This document shows, in pieces, positions 45,268 through 56,587 of a stretch of 64,000 bases of DNA. Source of the stretch: Vandiemenella viatica. Lineage: Eukaryota > Arthropoda > Insecta > Orthoptera > Morabidae. The stretch spans positions 267,841,930 through 267,905,929 of the forward strand of contig JARYHS010008074.1 in NCBI GenBank assembly GCA_031002005.1. The letters run 5' to 3'. A program made the translations under genes and the position numbers. Positions within the stretch are counted from its first letter, which is position 1; each line of letters opens with the position of its first letter. The notes beneath the pieces were generated by a model. That model saw only the letters and a list, made by a program, of their open reading frames with translations, did not search any database and had not been told where the DNA came from.

Positions 45268-47400
45268 TGAATAATATTCACATTCTTGTTAATTCTGAGA
45301 GAAAAGATTTAAGAAATCTTCATTTTTTTTTAGTGACTGACCAAAGATTCGGTTTTGGTTTTGGCCAGTTTTGGCCAAAAAATCTAGTTTTGGCCACAGT
45401 TTTGGTCAAAATAGGCTGAAACTTCAGCCATGCCAAAACAAATAACTTGGATTTATTGGTGATGAGAATTATGTAAAAATAAAAAGAGATAATGTTTGAT
45501 TCACACATTACTTACTTACATTTTTAAGTAATTGGATTACATTTCGAACCCACATTATAATTTTAACCACCCAAACAACTGCCTGCTGTGTGACCTTAAG
45601 TAACTTAATTTAAACTGTGAGATAGTGCATATAGCTTGTGTGAATTAAGTCATTACCTTGGCCCCTTTCCCGCATACTGCACTAGGTGGCTAGAAAATTC
45701 AGATAGGTAATATGTGCAAATTTTCTTTTCTAATTGGAATTCATATTTACTTGAATTGATTTTCCTGATTAAGAATGAATGCCATATGCCTGCTTTATTA
45801 CAGAGGTTATATTTTATGTGATCTGTGAGGTATAATTTATTTATCTTACACTATTTTCTTTCAGGTAAAAATATCAGAAAAAGAGAAAAAAAACCGATTT
45901 GGTAGTTTTTCGAAAAATGCCTACCGCTTCATCTAAAGATGTTTGAATTTTTTTAATAAATTATATCCAATAGTAAGCAATGAACCAAAATAACCAACAT
46001 TGTATTCAAGTAAAAGAACATTTATCAAAGTTTTCCCTGGAAGGTACACAAGCAGGTGTTAAGATGACAGTCAGCAATAGACTAATTACAAAACTATTTA
46101 AATGAAGCTAAATTAAATCAAATGGGTTCAGAGATCTCACTGGAAATATTGAGTACTGACTAATCAAATCTTTTTCAGTAAATAATCTCAAGTTTGACCT
46201 CTAAATCAAAACTTGTACAATGGGCTGTGTAACAACTAAATGCAATAAACACTTGTCATCAACTTCAATCTCACGTAAGGGGACAATAACTGCTGTACCA
46301 TGTAATATAATTGCCCCTGGATTGTCAATTGCTTAAACTTATCTCGGCCACCACTTTGCTTGATTTACACCCCATGCTAGGAAGTTAATAGATTGCAAGT
46401 AATGAAATGTGATTCAACCAGATCAAAACCCTTTAGGAAAATGAGAAAGTCACATGTTAGTTACGAAAGTTTACTTAGCTACCAAAATTCTATCATAGCG
46501 GAACCACACACATGGTTACTGCACTCTACTTTCTGCAGAGAGTGTAACACATGACATAGACCTACGATCTTCATTCACTGAGAGAACACCAGCAAAAGGC
46601 TCTTATTTATAGGTTTGAAATCCCTCCACGGGTTCAAGGATCAACTTCTCAAAATAATTCTCCAATCTTAGCTCCTACAGCTTCTAACGTTCTGAAACAT
46701 TAACAGTAGATAGATGTAAGGGTAATTGAAAATTTATATCCTTATAAAAATTTTTGTAGCTATGACTAATTTTCCGGTATTACACAATTTTTTAATAAGA
46801 TTGGCCATTTTACATTTAGGGGGTTCACAAGGTTTTTACAGCTTCTAAACAGATTAGCTTTCTTTTGATACTAAATATCACTTTGTCATTCACCTGTAGC
46901 ATGACTATGTGTTATGCAAATTCTTCGAGTGCGCTAATATTATGCAGATGACTTTAAAACGATTCTACAGGTTCTCAAATACCTAAAAAGCTCTTCTCCT
47001 GGTCTGTAGCTGACATATCTGATCTATAATTAATTTCTGGTCTTGCAAAAACCGAAGCAGACATCTTGAAAATATTGTTGTTTTTAATCATAATCATGAT
47101 AATACTCCATGTTTCTCAAAAAGGTTTACCAATATGATTTAAAAATTCACTGTTTCACATTCTGAACATTATTTCTTCCACTGAAATTATGTGACTAGCT
47201 TGCAATAATTAAAGATTTCTATGATCACATGAATAGTTTATCTTATTATATTTAAAAATAACATTTGAACTGTATAAAACTTTCTCAAATTTAAGTATGT
47301 GGTGACAGAGAACATTAAATTACTTTCTTGCTACAGGCTGATTTCTTTGATAACTTCTTGCAGTTGATTTCATAGATTTAATAGTGCATATTTACACGAT
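45268..47400. other. Unassigned DNA with TTTTGGCC-rich start
   Basis: At 45350-45410 GTTTTGGCC-like words occur four to five times, as in subterminal regions of some hAT elements. They could be the left end of the hAT copy whose transposase lies at 47.8 kb; this is unproven. Nothing else is identified. Confidence 0.3.
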
Positions 47401-47792
47401 AAATTACAAACCGGCTTTTCAGGATTTAAATTACTTTAAATTCTTTATTATGGTTTCTTTATAACAAAAGTTATTATCTTTAGACTGTTTATTATTTTGA
47501 CGAACTCACAGAGTGAAGAAAAGTGTTGAATTATAGTGAAATTACATCGTGACAATATATTGAATTTACTGTGACGGATTATACTCTGCTACAGCTGTCT
47601 AGGTATGTTTAGAATATGATTTTTTTCTATTTAAAGTTGATTATTATTTCTATTTACTGTTTAGATAACTTAACAGCTTTAGTTAGCTGCGTAGAAGTCT
47701 CTAATGCTGCAGTATCAGGTGGTTCAGTTATGCCCTATCTACTGTAACCAAACTTCATTTTTGGAAATTGCAAAATTCTAAGGTAGTTTACA
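47400..47792 (+). repeat. LTR copy D, 3' part only
   Basis: It ends AAATTCTAAGGTAGTTTACA at 47792, like copies A and B, and is preceded by a loosely similar region (TTATAGTGAAATTAC, TTTATTTACTG-like words). The beginning cannot be located and no target duplication was found. Its end directly abuts the hAT pseudogene. Confidence 0.45.
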
Positions 47793-47809
47793 GTTGATAA
47801 TCATGAACT

Positions 47810-49190
47810 ACAAACAAATTGACAAGGCAATAATGGACGTAATAATTGAGGATATGTAGCCTTATGCTTTGGTGGAAGGCGAAGTATTGCTGTGATTCAA
47901 TTTCACTGATCCTGATGCAGTTCACAAATATCAGAAGAAATCTGAAAAATATTTTAGAACATTACTGATGCCACAAATATATGAGGAAATTAAGACTAAA
48001 AATTCTAAAATAAAGACTTAAATGGCAATAAATGAATGGGTGAGTGCTTCCAGTGATATCTGGACCTACTTCTCAGCTTTACAGCTTATTTCTTCATAAA
48101 TCATCAATGCCTCAAAGTTATTCTGGGTTCATGCGTGCTGGAACAGGATCATTCCAGTAAATACATTGGGCAAAAGTTTATAGAAATGGTGAATAAATGG
48201 AGTTTAAATAGCAAGACTTTTCAGGTCCTAGGTGACAGTGCAATAAACATGGTTTGTTCCAAGCACAGTCAATATGAATCCATAGTTTGTGTGATGCACA
48301 CGCTGTAGTTGGAGATAACACACTCACTATTTTCAGATTAAGAAACCAAAGACTTATTTAAAAAATGCAGAAAAATAGTAAGCTATTTCAACCGCAATGA
48401 GCAAGCAACCAGAAAATTGATAGAATGTCAAAAACAATGCATACTGCCGATCATTCTTTGGGGCAAGTTGTTGATGTGAGGAGGAGCAGCATATACTTGA
48501 CGTTACAAAGGATTTTAGAGCAAAAGACTGTAGTTAACTTGTACAGTGTTGAATATGGTAAGATTGATATTTTTTCTCTAGTGAATGGGATGATATAAAG
48601 AACCGCACAGACGTTTTTATATACTTGATTTATAATTTGATGACGTGTGACATTGATATCACCATTAACCCACAAACTGCAAGTTCAATCTGAAAACGAA
48701 GATGAGATGATGACAAACATGAACAACTCACTGTACAAATCATTGAACAACAAATTCACTTTAATAAAAAGACACCCTTCATCGATTGCTGTGACAATAC
48801 TGGACCAATCACTTAAAACTAAATACCTAAATTCCGATGAAGTGGATGTTGCAGCAACAGAAATAATATATTTTTTTTATGGAGTACAGTCTGGTGGCAG
48901 AGAAAATTATCCTTCAGTTTCTATAGAACTGATCTTGCCACTCTCCAACATACAGCAAGAAAAGGAGAGTCTTTTGGATACACACAATAATACTCCTAAT
49001 CAGATGGATACGACTGGATCTGAAGATCAAAATACTTTTTTGAAAGAAAGATTACATTCTAATATTTCGGAGCCACTATTGTAATGCAATGCTGATATTG
49101 TTATTGGAACAGCAGTCCCATCCTGCACTAAGAAAAGTGGGTGAAAGGTATCTTTCTGCTCCACTTACCAGTGTTCCAAGCAAGCACTGA
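47810..49190 (+). pseudogene. hAT transposase (pseudogene)
   Basis: In several frames: IDKAIMDVIIEDM and PYALVEGE (47815-47890), KYFRTLLMPQIYEEI (47950), ASSDIWT (48050), a degraded DNA-binding/RNase-H-like core with VLGDSAINMV (48228) and KCRKIVSYFNRNEQATRKL (48362-48420), then a readable frame 48647-49084 (LNNKFTLIKRHPSSIAV, TILDQSLKTKYLNSDE). The hallmark dimerisation block HPALRKVGERYLSAPLTSV follows at 49115-49175. Order and motifs match ZBED-like hAT transposases. The N-terminal zinc finger is missing, probably separated by LTR copy D. Many stops. Confidence 0.8.
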
Positions 49191-49204
49191 AAAAATATAC
49201 ATAT

Positions 49205-49524
49205 ATTGTCTTAGTTATCAGCTTGGTATATTAATAATTTTGTGCAATCATAATGACCTGGTGAAAGGGTTTCTTTTGGCTGCGCATTCACCCTTTCACA
49301 GTCGCCTTAAGCTAACCCAGCAATCATACCAGCTATGGAAGACCTACAGTTTTACATGAAATCTGAACCACGTTCTGGCATACGTCACATTACACAGCAA
49401 GCTGTGCCTTAGGTGAAGGTCAGGTTAAGGGCCTATGAAAAACACTGCCAATACAGGTATTCAAACTCGGGACATTTCGATCTCCAGTCAGACATCTTAA
49501 CCACTGAGCCACCAGACCGATCCC
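49205..49524 (-). repeat. tRNA-derived SINE, copy 1
   Basis: On the minus strand GGATCGGTCTGGTGGCTCAG and GTGGTTAAGATGTCTGAC form the tRNA-like head (A box), and GAGTTTGAATACC is a decayed B box. The body GGCCCTTAACCTGAC and the 3' end CACCAGGTCATTATGATTG match the copy at 53.5-53.8 kb. It follows the hAT pseudogene immediately. Confidence 0.8.
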
Positions 49525-49890
49525 AAATCTGCTTGGTGGAAAAACTGCTTTTATTAGTATACAGTATGAGACTTTTTAATGACAAAAACTAAAATTAATT
49601 AGTAAATAAAATTAGTATTTCATTTTTTCTTTTATTTTATAACCAACCTTGCAGCTGTAGGTAGCATGTACCCATTGGTGACATGCCCTTAGGCATCCCC
49701 ATCCTAATATCAGATTAACAACATAAACCGGGGAATAAGGTCAGCTATCATTCTTAGTAAGAAAGTGAGAAATATGGGCATTCAGTATAACATAAATCGA
49801 TACACGCAAACTAGTGCAGCCTCAAATCACCATCCAGAAACAAAGGAAAGTATACCTATCACCTATCTACAAGGTGTGTGAGAGTGTTTT
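49525..49890. other. Unassigned AT-rich DNA
   Basis: No recognisable feature between a SINE and CR1-group copy 4. Confidence 0.4.
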
Positions 49891-51069
49891 ATGTAGAAAG
49901 TTTGTTCACCAAACAGGAAGTACTAGTGCACAAGTTAATTACGAAAGGACACAATAATTCATCTAGAAATTTCTATACCTGTGTTAGAAAAGAAATGGGA
50001 AGGGGAAATATTCAAATAATTATAGGTAAGAATGCAGAAGTTACTGAGGATTTGAAAAAAGGCAGATGTATGAAGTAACTGGTTTGATGTGACAATTAGG
50101 AACTATGATTTAGGATTGAGAGGATCTAGATGAGATAACAAGATACACAACACAATTAGAAAAGAGCAGACTAAAAATTTTGAAATTTATCCTGAGGATA
50201 AAGAAAGTTGAGGATAAAGAAACTAAGAAAGTTGAAAAAGCATTAAACATCTAGCTTAAATAATATTATTAAAGATGACTTAAAGATAACAGGATGCAAT
50301 GTTGTTCCTTACCTTGCAGCATTACCTAAATTGAATCCGGATACTTGCAGATTACCAAAGGATTGAAAAGTGTAATAGAGGTACCGGTACATAAAGGTGG
50401 GGTGACAAATAGCGTCAAAAATTTCATGCTGATCAGTTTGACATCAGGGGTGGTTAAATTAATGGAGATAATAATATGCAACCACATCAGAAATGACTGT
50501 GAGGAAAGAAACTGGTTTTCAAGTTGACAACGTCGCTTTTGTCAATGACATTTGTGTAAATTTCAGTTTGTGGTCTATATGCAAAATATTTAGGATGAAA
50601 TGGATAAGGGAAACCAAATTGATAGTATATCCCACATCTTTCTAAGGCATTTGACAGAGTGATCCATGAAACAGTGATTAAAAATGATAAAACCATCCAA
50701 GTGGATGAAAAGGTGATTTGCCAGTTAAATATTCTTTAAAAGTAGAAAGAAAAATGTTAGGGTATGAAATGCAGTACTGAAAGAAGTAAAAATGTAACTG
50801 GGAGTGCTATTGATGTCAAATAGTTTTGTTTCATTCATATTTTAATGTAATACAGATTATGAAATAGTAGAAAAGCTATCTGAAAATTTAACTGTAATAC
50901 TTTGTAAATTAGTGTGCAAAGCAAAAGAAAAAAAAAATGTTTAGAAAGAGTTTTATTTTTGTGATATAAGTAGGTGCAGCCATGTTTAAAAGAAATAAGA
51001 TGTTACCATTACATTGCTTATTAGGTCGCTCAATGTAATGCATCTGAGTGCCAGTTTTAAATGCCGATA

Positions 51070-51310
51070 TGGAGGACTGCATGATTTATTATTATTATTA
51101 ATTTAATTGTGATGGAGCTAACACTCCAGTGACAATTCCCCCCAGTTATCTAATTACACCTTTATAATTTATTTTTTAACATTTTCTTTTCTGATTTATA
51201 GTTTTTAATTTTAAACTCCTTAAGCGTTTTCTCCAATGACTTCCAATCAAGCTCCTATGACTGTGTCCTGGGTACTGAAAATTTATTTCAATATAGTAGT
51301 TATCTCAAAT
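51070..51310 (-). repeat. CR1-related 3' end fragment, reversed
   Basis: On the minus strand, TTGGAAGTCATTGGAGAAAA, AAGGAGTTTAAAATTAAA, then GGAATTGTCACTGGAGTGTT, AGCTCCATCACAATTAAATT and a tail of ATA/AAT units. It parallels the 3' end of copies 1 and 2 (ATTGCCACCGGAGCC, GCTCCATTGCAATTAAATT) but is a separate subfamily with a different tail. Confidence 0.6.
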
Positions 51311-52150
51311 TCATGCTCTTGAAGAGTGTTACAGTATAAGAGACTTCTTTATTAATAATAACAGTAACAGCAGTAAGTATATCAATGAAATAATAAAAAT
51401 GTAAACGCTCTCTACAAAAAATTCAGTAATATTTAATATTCTGAAATAGATTTTTTTTTCTTTTACTGGTAGGATATTGGTTTCATTTTGATGATATGTT
51501 GGTACATTTATGTCTGATTTAAAAAGGAAATTAAGTGGATTAAAACTAATCTTGCAGAGTATCACATGATAAGAATTTTTTCTAATTTTCATTGCTTTAA
51601 AATCACCATATTACTAACACCATTATTTCAGCCACTTATAAGTACTTCCAAAGTGTCAAGATTTGATCACAGTATATGTATTAATGCGCATTTGACTGAG
51701 CTATTATTTTCGAATAGCGATATTATGTGGTTCAGTTGAAACGCAGCCTGGATCAGAATCAGTATGTTACAGCATAAGGGATAACGGGTTTAGTTTTATA
51801 ATTTACATGGTGTAACATAAGGTTTTAGGATGCCTAGTTAACTTTTAATTTCATTGTTTACATATTGCTGTTGTCATTAACTCAAAATTACATGTATGAG
51901 GAAAAATGTTAAAAGTCAGCATTATCAATTATTTTAACGAAAGAGCAGTTTATTTGGCTGTCTGTGATTTGAACAACAGCCAAAAGTTGTACACACATTC
52001 CTTGGACGATATTATTCAGGAATATTTGCACATTAGAGCCACCAAGTAAAGTCCTTCGAAATATGGGTAGTTGTGTAGAAGTTAGTAAGAAAAAACTATG
52101 TATAGTTACCTGTTAATATAAATGGTAGCTGTTTCTCAGACATCTTTCTT

Positions 52151-52153
<3 letters not shown>

Positions 52154-52210
<57 letters not shown>

Positions 52211-52256
52211 AAAAATAAATAATATAAATAAATAAAAACAAAACTAAAAAAAAAAA
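52154..52256. repeat. Poly(A) run of about 55 bases and A-rich extension
   Basis: An almost pure A tract is followed by TAAA-type repeats to 52256. It may be the poly(A) tail of a retro-insert with unrecognised body upstream. Long homopolymers are also error-prone in assemblies. Confidence 0.8.
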
Positions 52257-53474
52257 CTGTATTTCATATCCTTAACGATATGTAAGGAAGAAATATTGGT
52301 GTCGTTTATTGTCAGCGAGAAAACATTAAAACGGAATCCAAAGTTTTAGTAGATTTTTGAGAAAGGAATGAGCATCCGAAAGTGCATAATGATCCATGTC
52401 CCACAATTTTCCATATATTAAGGTTTTAATTGCTTGCTTCTTCACATGGTACATTTAAGTCGTTAGCTATTTCCGCAGATTTTGATGCAGACCATTAGCT
52501 CTAAAAAATTTAAAATTACATTCAAAATGCTGTGGTAGTTTTTGTGGGACTCCCGTTCAAATAAAGAGACACACTCAGCTCACTTACAGATTTATAAAAG
52601 TATAGAATAGTATCAGAATGGCAGAAGACTGTGAAAAGCTATAGGGTGATCTAGACAGGATAACTAGCTGGGTAGATCAACATAAAATGAATATACTCCT
52701 AAATGCAAAGAAGTTTCAGCTTTTTAAGTACACAGTTAAAGAAAAAGGTTTATTATTAATATATGGTGGAGAAGAATTGCTTGTTGAAGACAGGAGGTAT
52801 AAATTCCTTTGCATAATATATGATAATAAAGTCATCTGGGCAGGATATAATGGACAGGTAATAGGAAAATGTTTCAAAATCCTTTAGTTATTGGAGAGAT
52901 TATGAGGGGTTGTACCAGAGAAGTGAGGGACTTTGGTTACAAAACTTATGCCAGAGCATTGCTTGAATATTGTGGCGTAGCATGGGACCCATATTTTGGG
53001 TTTCAAATACAGAAGCTGGCAGAGGCGCAAAGATGGGCTACAAGCTTTGTCTACAGAAATTACCACAGAACACAGTCAGTAGCTAATATATTAAAGTAGC
53101 TTAATGCGATTTGTTGGAAGACAGGAGGAGGGTGAAAGGAGTGGTGGGCATTTATAAGGCATAATTGCTGATGAGGCATAGAAGATATTGGTGAGAGAAT
53201 TAGGAGAAGTGCATGGAAGGGAAAAGATTACCAAGACCCTAAACTAGCATTCAATTTCAGCGAAAAGGGTGATGGAAAATTATTTTTTGTGGGTAAAAGG
53301 ATTAGGTATTAGAATAAATTGCAAAGGAAAATGATGAGTAATTTACCAAAATGATGAAAGAATTTAAAATTAAGATTTGTAGAGAGAAAAAGTAGCTGAA
53401 TGAATGAAAGGGGAATATGTGTATGTAGGGAAATCAAATCGGTCTGCAAGATGAACTGAAATTCAACACCAAAT

Positions 53475-53785
53475 TTATGTAATAATTTTTCCGTATGGTT
53501 GTAATGACCTGGTGACATGATTTCTATTGGCTGCGCATTCTGACCCTGTTGCAGCCACCTTAACTTAATTTGATAAACCTACCAGGTAAAGTGGACCTAC
53601 AGTTTAATGTAGAATCTGAATCATGGAAGAGTTCTGACATAATTCGTATTACACAATATGCTGTGCCATGTGAAAGTCGGGTTAAGGGTCTATAAAAATT
53701 CCCGCCATGAGAAGAATTCAAACCAGGCACCTTTTGATCCCCAGTCAGACACCCTAACCACTGACCCACCAGACTGCTCATCAAA
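53475..53785 (-). repeat. tRNA-derived SINE, copy 2
   Basis: The head GCAGTCTGGTGGGTCAGTGG, B box TGGTTTGAATTCT, body GACCCTTAACCCGACTTTC, and 3' end GTCACCAGGTCATTACAACC match the copy at 49.2-49.5 kb. Both lie on the minus strand. The two heads are about 85% alike by eye. Confidence 0.8.
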
Positions 53786-53789
53786 TTGA

Positions 53790-54575
53790 TGAAAATGGAA
53801 AGCAGTCAACCCCCACTACAGACTGGAGAAGTTCATGAAATTACTTTGCAGATGTGAGTTACTCTACATTGGCAATATTGGTTGCTCAGTACACCACAGT
53901 CTATCAAAACTTAACTGCCAACACAAATTAGACAATACAGTGAAATAATCCAGTTCTGCATTTGACAGAGTCAAAAATTGTTTTAAACATGTGAAAAATA
54001 TTAGCGTGAATGAAAATGGTAGAAAGAAAATCATTATCAAAAGAAGGGAAAGAGAAAAAGGTTGTTATATATTTATAACTTCGTCTAAACTGTTTAAAAT
54101 GAGGAGTATCACACAATTTATTTAGTAAAGGACGTTTATAAACTTTTTCATAATAGTAAAGCACTCTGTAACCAAGAATAATGTCATTTTTGTAAGGAGA
54201 CAAAAGTTTTAGAAAGTTGAAAAGCTAACGTAATTTTGCTACATCCATTTCCACTAATAAAGCAGAAAATTATGAGTATTTTGAGATGTAAAATGTATGG
54301 GCATAAAATTTTATTTAAAGAGATATTTCAATTTCAGGTCATATTACGGTATGTGCTTTAAAGGAACAAAGTACAAAATTTAAAATTATCAATTAATGCA
54401 TCTCTTATCATCTAGCTATCCATGGAAACTGTGATCATTCCAATGAAGAATTTCTCTCTTAATTACTTCCAGAACCTGTAACAAATCATTTTTCTCACTG
54501 CTATCCCATTTATCTTCATCATCTAGTGCGGGTCGTACATATGTTGCCAAATTCTGCAGTTCTCATGCAGCCTTA
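53790..54575. other. Unassigned AT-rich DNA
   Basis: One frame of 91 codons on the minus strand (54203-53928) has no recognised domain. No element boundary is visible. Confidence 0.4.
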
Positions 54576-54639
54576 GTCTTGCCATATGTTTTCTTTCATC
54601 TCTCAATTCCTCCCCCTCACATAACCACACCCTCAATAT

Positions 54640-54890
54640 GGATTATTTGTGGTATTCCTCTTTCCTACAGAATGAATGGCCACAGGCAAACAGTTTATAC
54701 TTCCAACCCAGACCATCCCGTGGCAATTCATGCCAACTTCCATAATTCAAACAACCTCAACACCTGTTTCACAGTCAGAGCTATTAGAGTTTTTCCAAAT
54801 ACCACCACCCCTTCAGAACTCCGCAGGTGGGAACTAGCCTATCAACATATCCTTGACACCAGACACACCCCTGGCCTAAACCTACGTTAA
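54640..54890 (+). pseudogene. Probable Penelope-like element GIY-YIG endonuclease fragment
   Basis: The 3' part of the frame 54579-54890 reads YRMNGHRQ, PDHPVAIHANFH, CFTVRAIRVF and ELRRWELAYQHIL, with HTPGLN near the end. This order (RMNGHR, PVAIH, RRWE, then PGLN) fits the C-terminal endonuclease of Penelope-like elements, in which the R, H and E are active-site residues. The preceding GIY-YIG strand is too decayed to read. No reverse transcriptase is nearby, so only a 3' fragment remains. The identification rests on motif recall. Confidence 0.45.
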
Positions 54891-56075
54891 ACCTGTCACT
54901 TGCCATCTCTCATTTCATTTTACAGTCGTTTATTTATTTATTTATTTTTTATATTTTTTTCCTCTTTATTTATTTATATATATATTTTTTGTATATATAT
55001 ATATTTTAAATTCTTCTATCTCCCTTTATTTTCAATTATAACTTTTTGAACTAAGCTACACAGAGATTATATTGATTTGTTTCACTTTTATCGCTAGTCA
55101 AGCCTATTCCCCCCCCCCCCCCTCCTGGAAATTCTTCCACTACCACGCGTTTTCCGCCTGTGCTGCATTCATGTGGCGGGCTCGGATGTGACCACATCTT
55201 TCCCCCTGCCATATGTCTCGCCTCCTACATGAGTAAGACTAAAGTCGAAATATTGTGTAATTCTTTTGTTTTTGTGTTTTTACGTGTCTCGCCCTCCTGC
55301 CTTCATCTGTGGTAAGTGACGGGTAACTGTTTATTTTCCCTATCCTATCTTATTTTCAATTAAAAATGAATGTAATAGACAGTCTAGTACAATGAAATAT
55401 AATCATAAACTGTTCCTATTTTTCAGGCCTAAATTTTTCTTTTGTAGCAAGAACCCAAATAAATTATTGTCAGATATGGTGAACAATTTAACTCAAATAT
55501 TTAAGTGTGAAATGTAAAAGTAAAGGTGTAAAAAATTGACACTGGCACAAACACAATGTAATTTAACCAATTAATGAAGGTAAGTAACTATAAAAAATAT
55601 TTTGATTCAAGCAGATAATTTACTTACACAATTGAAACAAAATCCACCTGTTACAATGTAAATGCATATTCACAAAGATATTTTAATAAAAGTTCTAAAA
55701 TGATTCCATAATCCAGTACTAGAAGTATAACCACATGGAATCTAAGTTTCCTTTCAAAGATCTTATACAGCCCCTTGTGCACGATGACTTTTATCAAGTA
55801 TATTATTAGAATTGGCATAAATAACAATATCAAAAACTATCATTTTTCATTTCACAATATTTAAAATCAATTCCCCCCTTTTTTCAGCATAGATTAGTTT
55901 GAAGTACCTATACAATATGGGGTCAAAATTTGTAAAATTAGTAAGAAGTAGACCTCTTTCACATGAAACTGATAAATCACTCAACATCACTTTAAATTTT
56001 AGCATAACAATATAATATTACAAAATCTCAAGCCCCACATGCCACTAAAATTATAAGACATCTTCATCATGGAGG
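54891..56075. other. Low-complexity and unassigned DNA
   Basis: Contains TTTA-type repeats (54925-54980), TATATA runs (54975-55005) and a C run of about 12 bases (55110-55122). The part from 55140 to 55330 is GC-richer and may be the 3' UTR of the Penelope-like fragment. The rest shows nothing recognisable. Confidence 0.4.
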
Positions 56076-56083
56076 TCTGGATT

Positions 56084-56333
56084 CTAGCTTTCATTTGCAG
56101 ATGAATCCTTTCATCAGAATCATGGGTGCTTCAGGATACTAGGGCTTCCTAAAAATGGTGCATATAAATAACAAGTAATTTTACCTTTCTATTAATTGCA
56201 CTGAAACACATGCTCCAGTGACAATTTCCCGAACCATTTTTTTTATCCTTTCTCATTATTAGCATTTTATATACTTAAGCACCCATGATTCTGATGAAAG
56301 GATTCATCTACAAATGAAGTCAAAATCCTATAA
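56084..56333. repeat. Inverted repeat enclosing a CR1-related 3' end
   Basis: The complement of 56093-56142 and the plus strand at 56276-56320 share AAGCACCCATGATTCTGATG AAAGGATTCATCT (33 bases) and further similarity. The arms are about 45-55 bp and lie about 130 bp apart. Between them, on the minus strand, is a 3' end fragment (TTGTCACTGGAGC and CAGTGCAATTAAT, 56190-56235) resembling the CR1-related tails elsewhere in the window. Confidence 0.75.
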
Positions 56334-56587
56334 AAACGTTTTTGTATTTGTATTTGTATTTATTGGCCCCTTAGCATCATACATAGTACGAAGTACAAAT
56401 GATATAGGGCAAGTCAAAATTGGTCTGTACACAGACAGACAAACAAACATATAACAAACATTCTATTATATACTATGAGATAACATACTATACAGATATG
56501 ATATAGTCAAAAAGAATTACAGTTACAAATATACAATTAATTCTTTACAAATTTAAATGATCCTAATGACATCACCAATGTTTAAAA

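Larger units (their letters stand above)
50903..52581. mobile_element. Insertion of 1.68 kb in CR1-group copy 4, family unknown
   Basis: Alignment of copy 4 to copy 1 breaks at 50902 and resumes at 52582. ACTT precedes the break (50899-50902) and starts the resumption (52582-52585), a candidate 4-bp duplication. The insert begins TGTAAATTAG, LTR-like, but ends AGCTC and not CA. It contains a reversed CR1-related 3' end at 51070-51310 and a long A run at 52154-52208. Its family is unknown. Confidence 0.4.
49895..53420 (+). mobile_element. CR1-group retrotransposon fragment, copy 4, split
   Basis: Two pieces, 49895-50902 and 52582-53420, align in order with copy 1. The first corresponds to the linker (SSRNFYTCVRKE, EVTEDLKK), GKLMER (50455), the RQHGF region and the LSKAFDR region (50635). 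The second has KCFKIL, RALLEYCGVAWDPYF (52960-53010), and ends near 53395. The 1.68-kb gap holds an insertion with ACTT on both sides. Stops throughout. It is more diverged than copies 1 and 2. Confidence 0.7.

Noticed and set aside
48647..49084. Independent host gene of 145 codons
   Set aside because: It aligns with the region of hAT transposases before the dimerisation block, which follows at about 49115.
56084..56333. Hammerhead ribozyme suggested by CTGATGA followed by GAAA
   Set aside because: The segment between the two words does not form a convincing stem II, and stem III has no clear partner.
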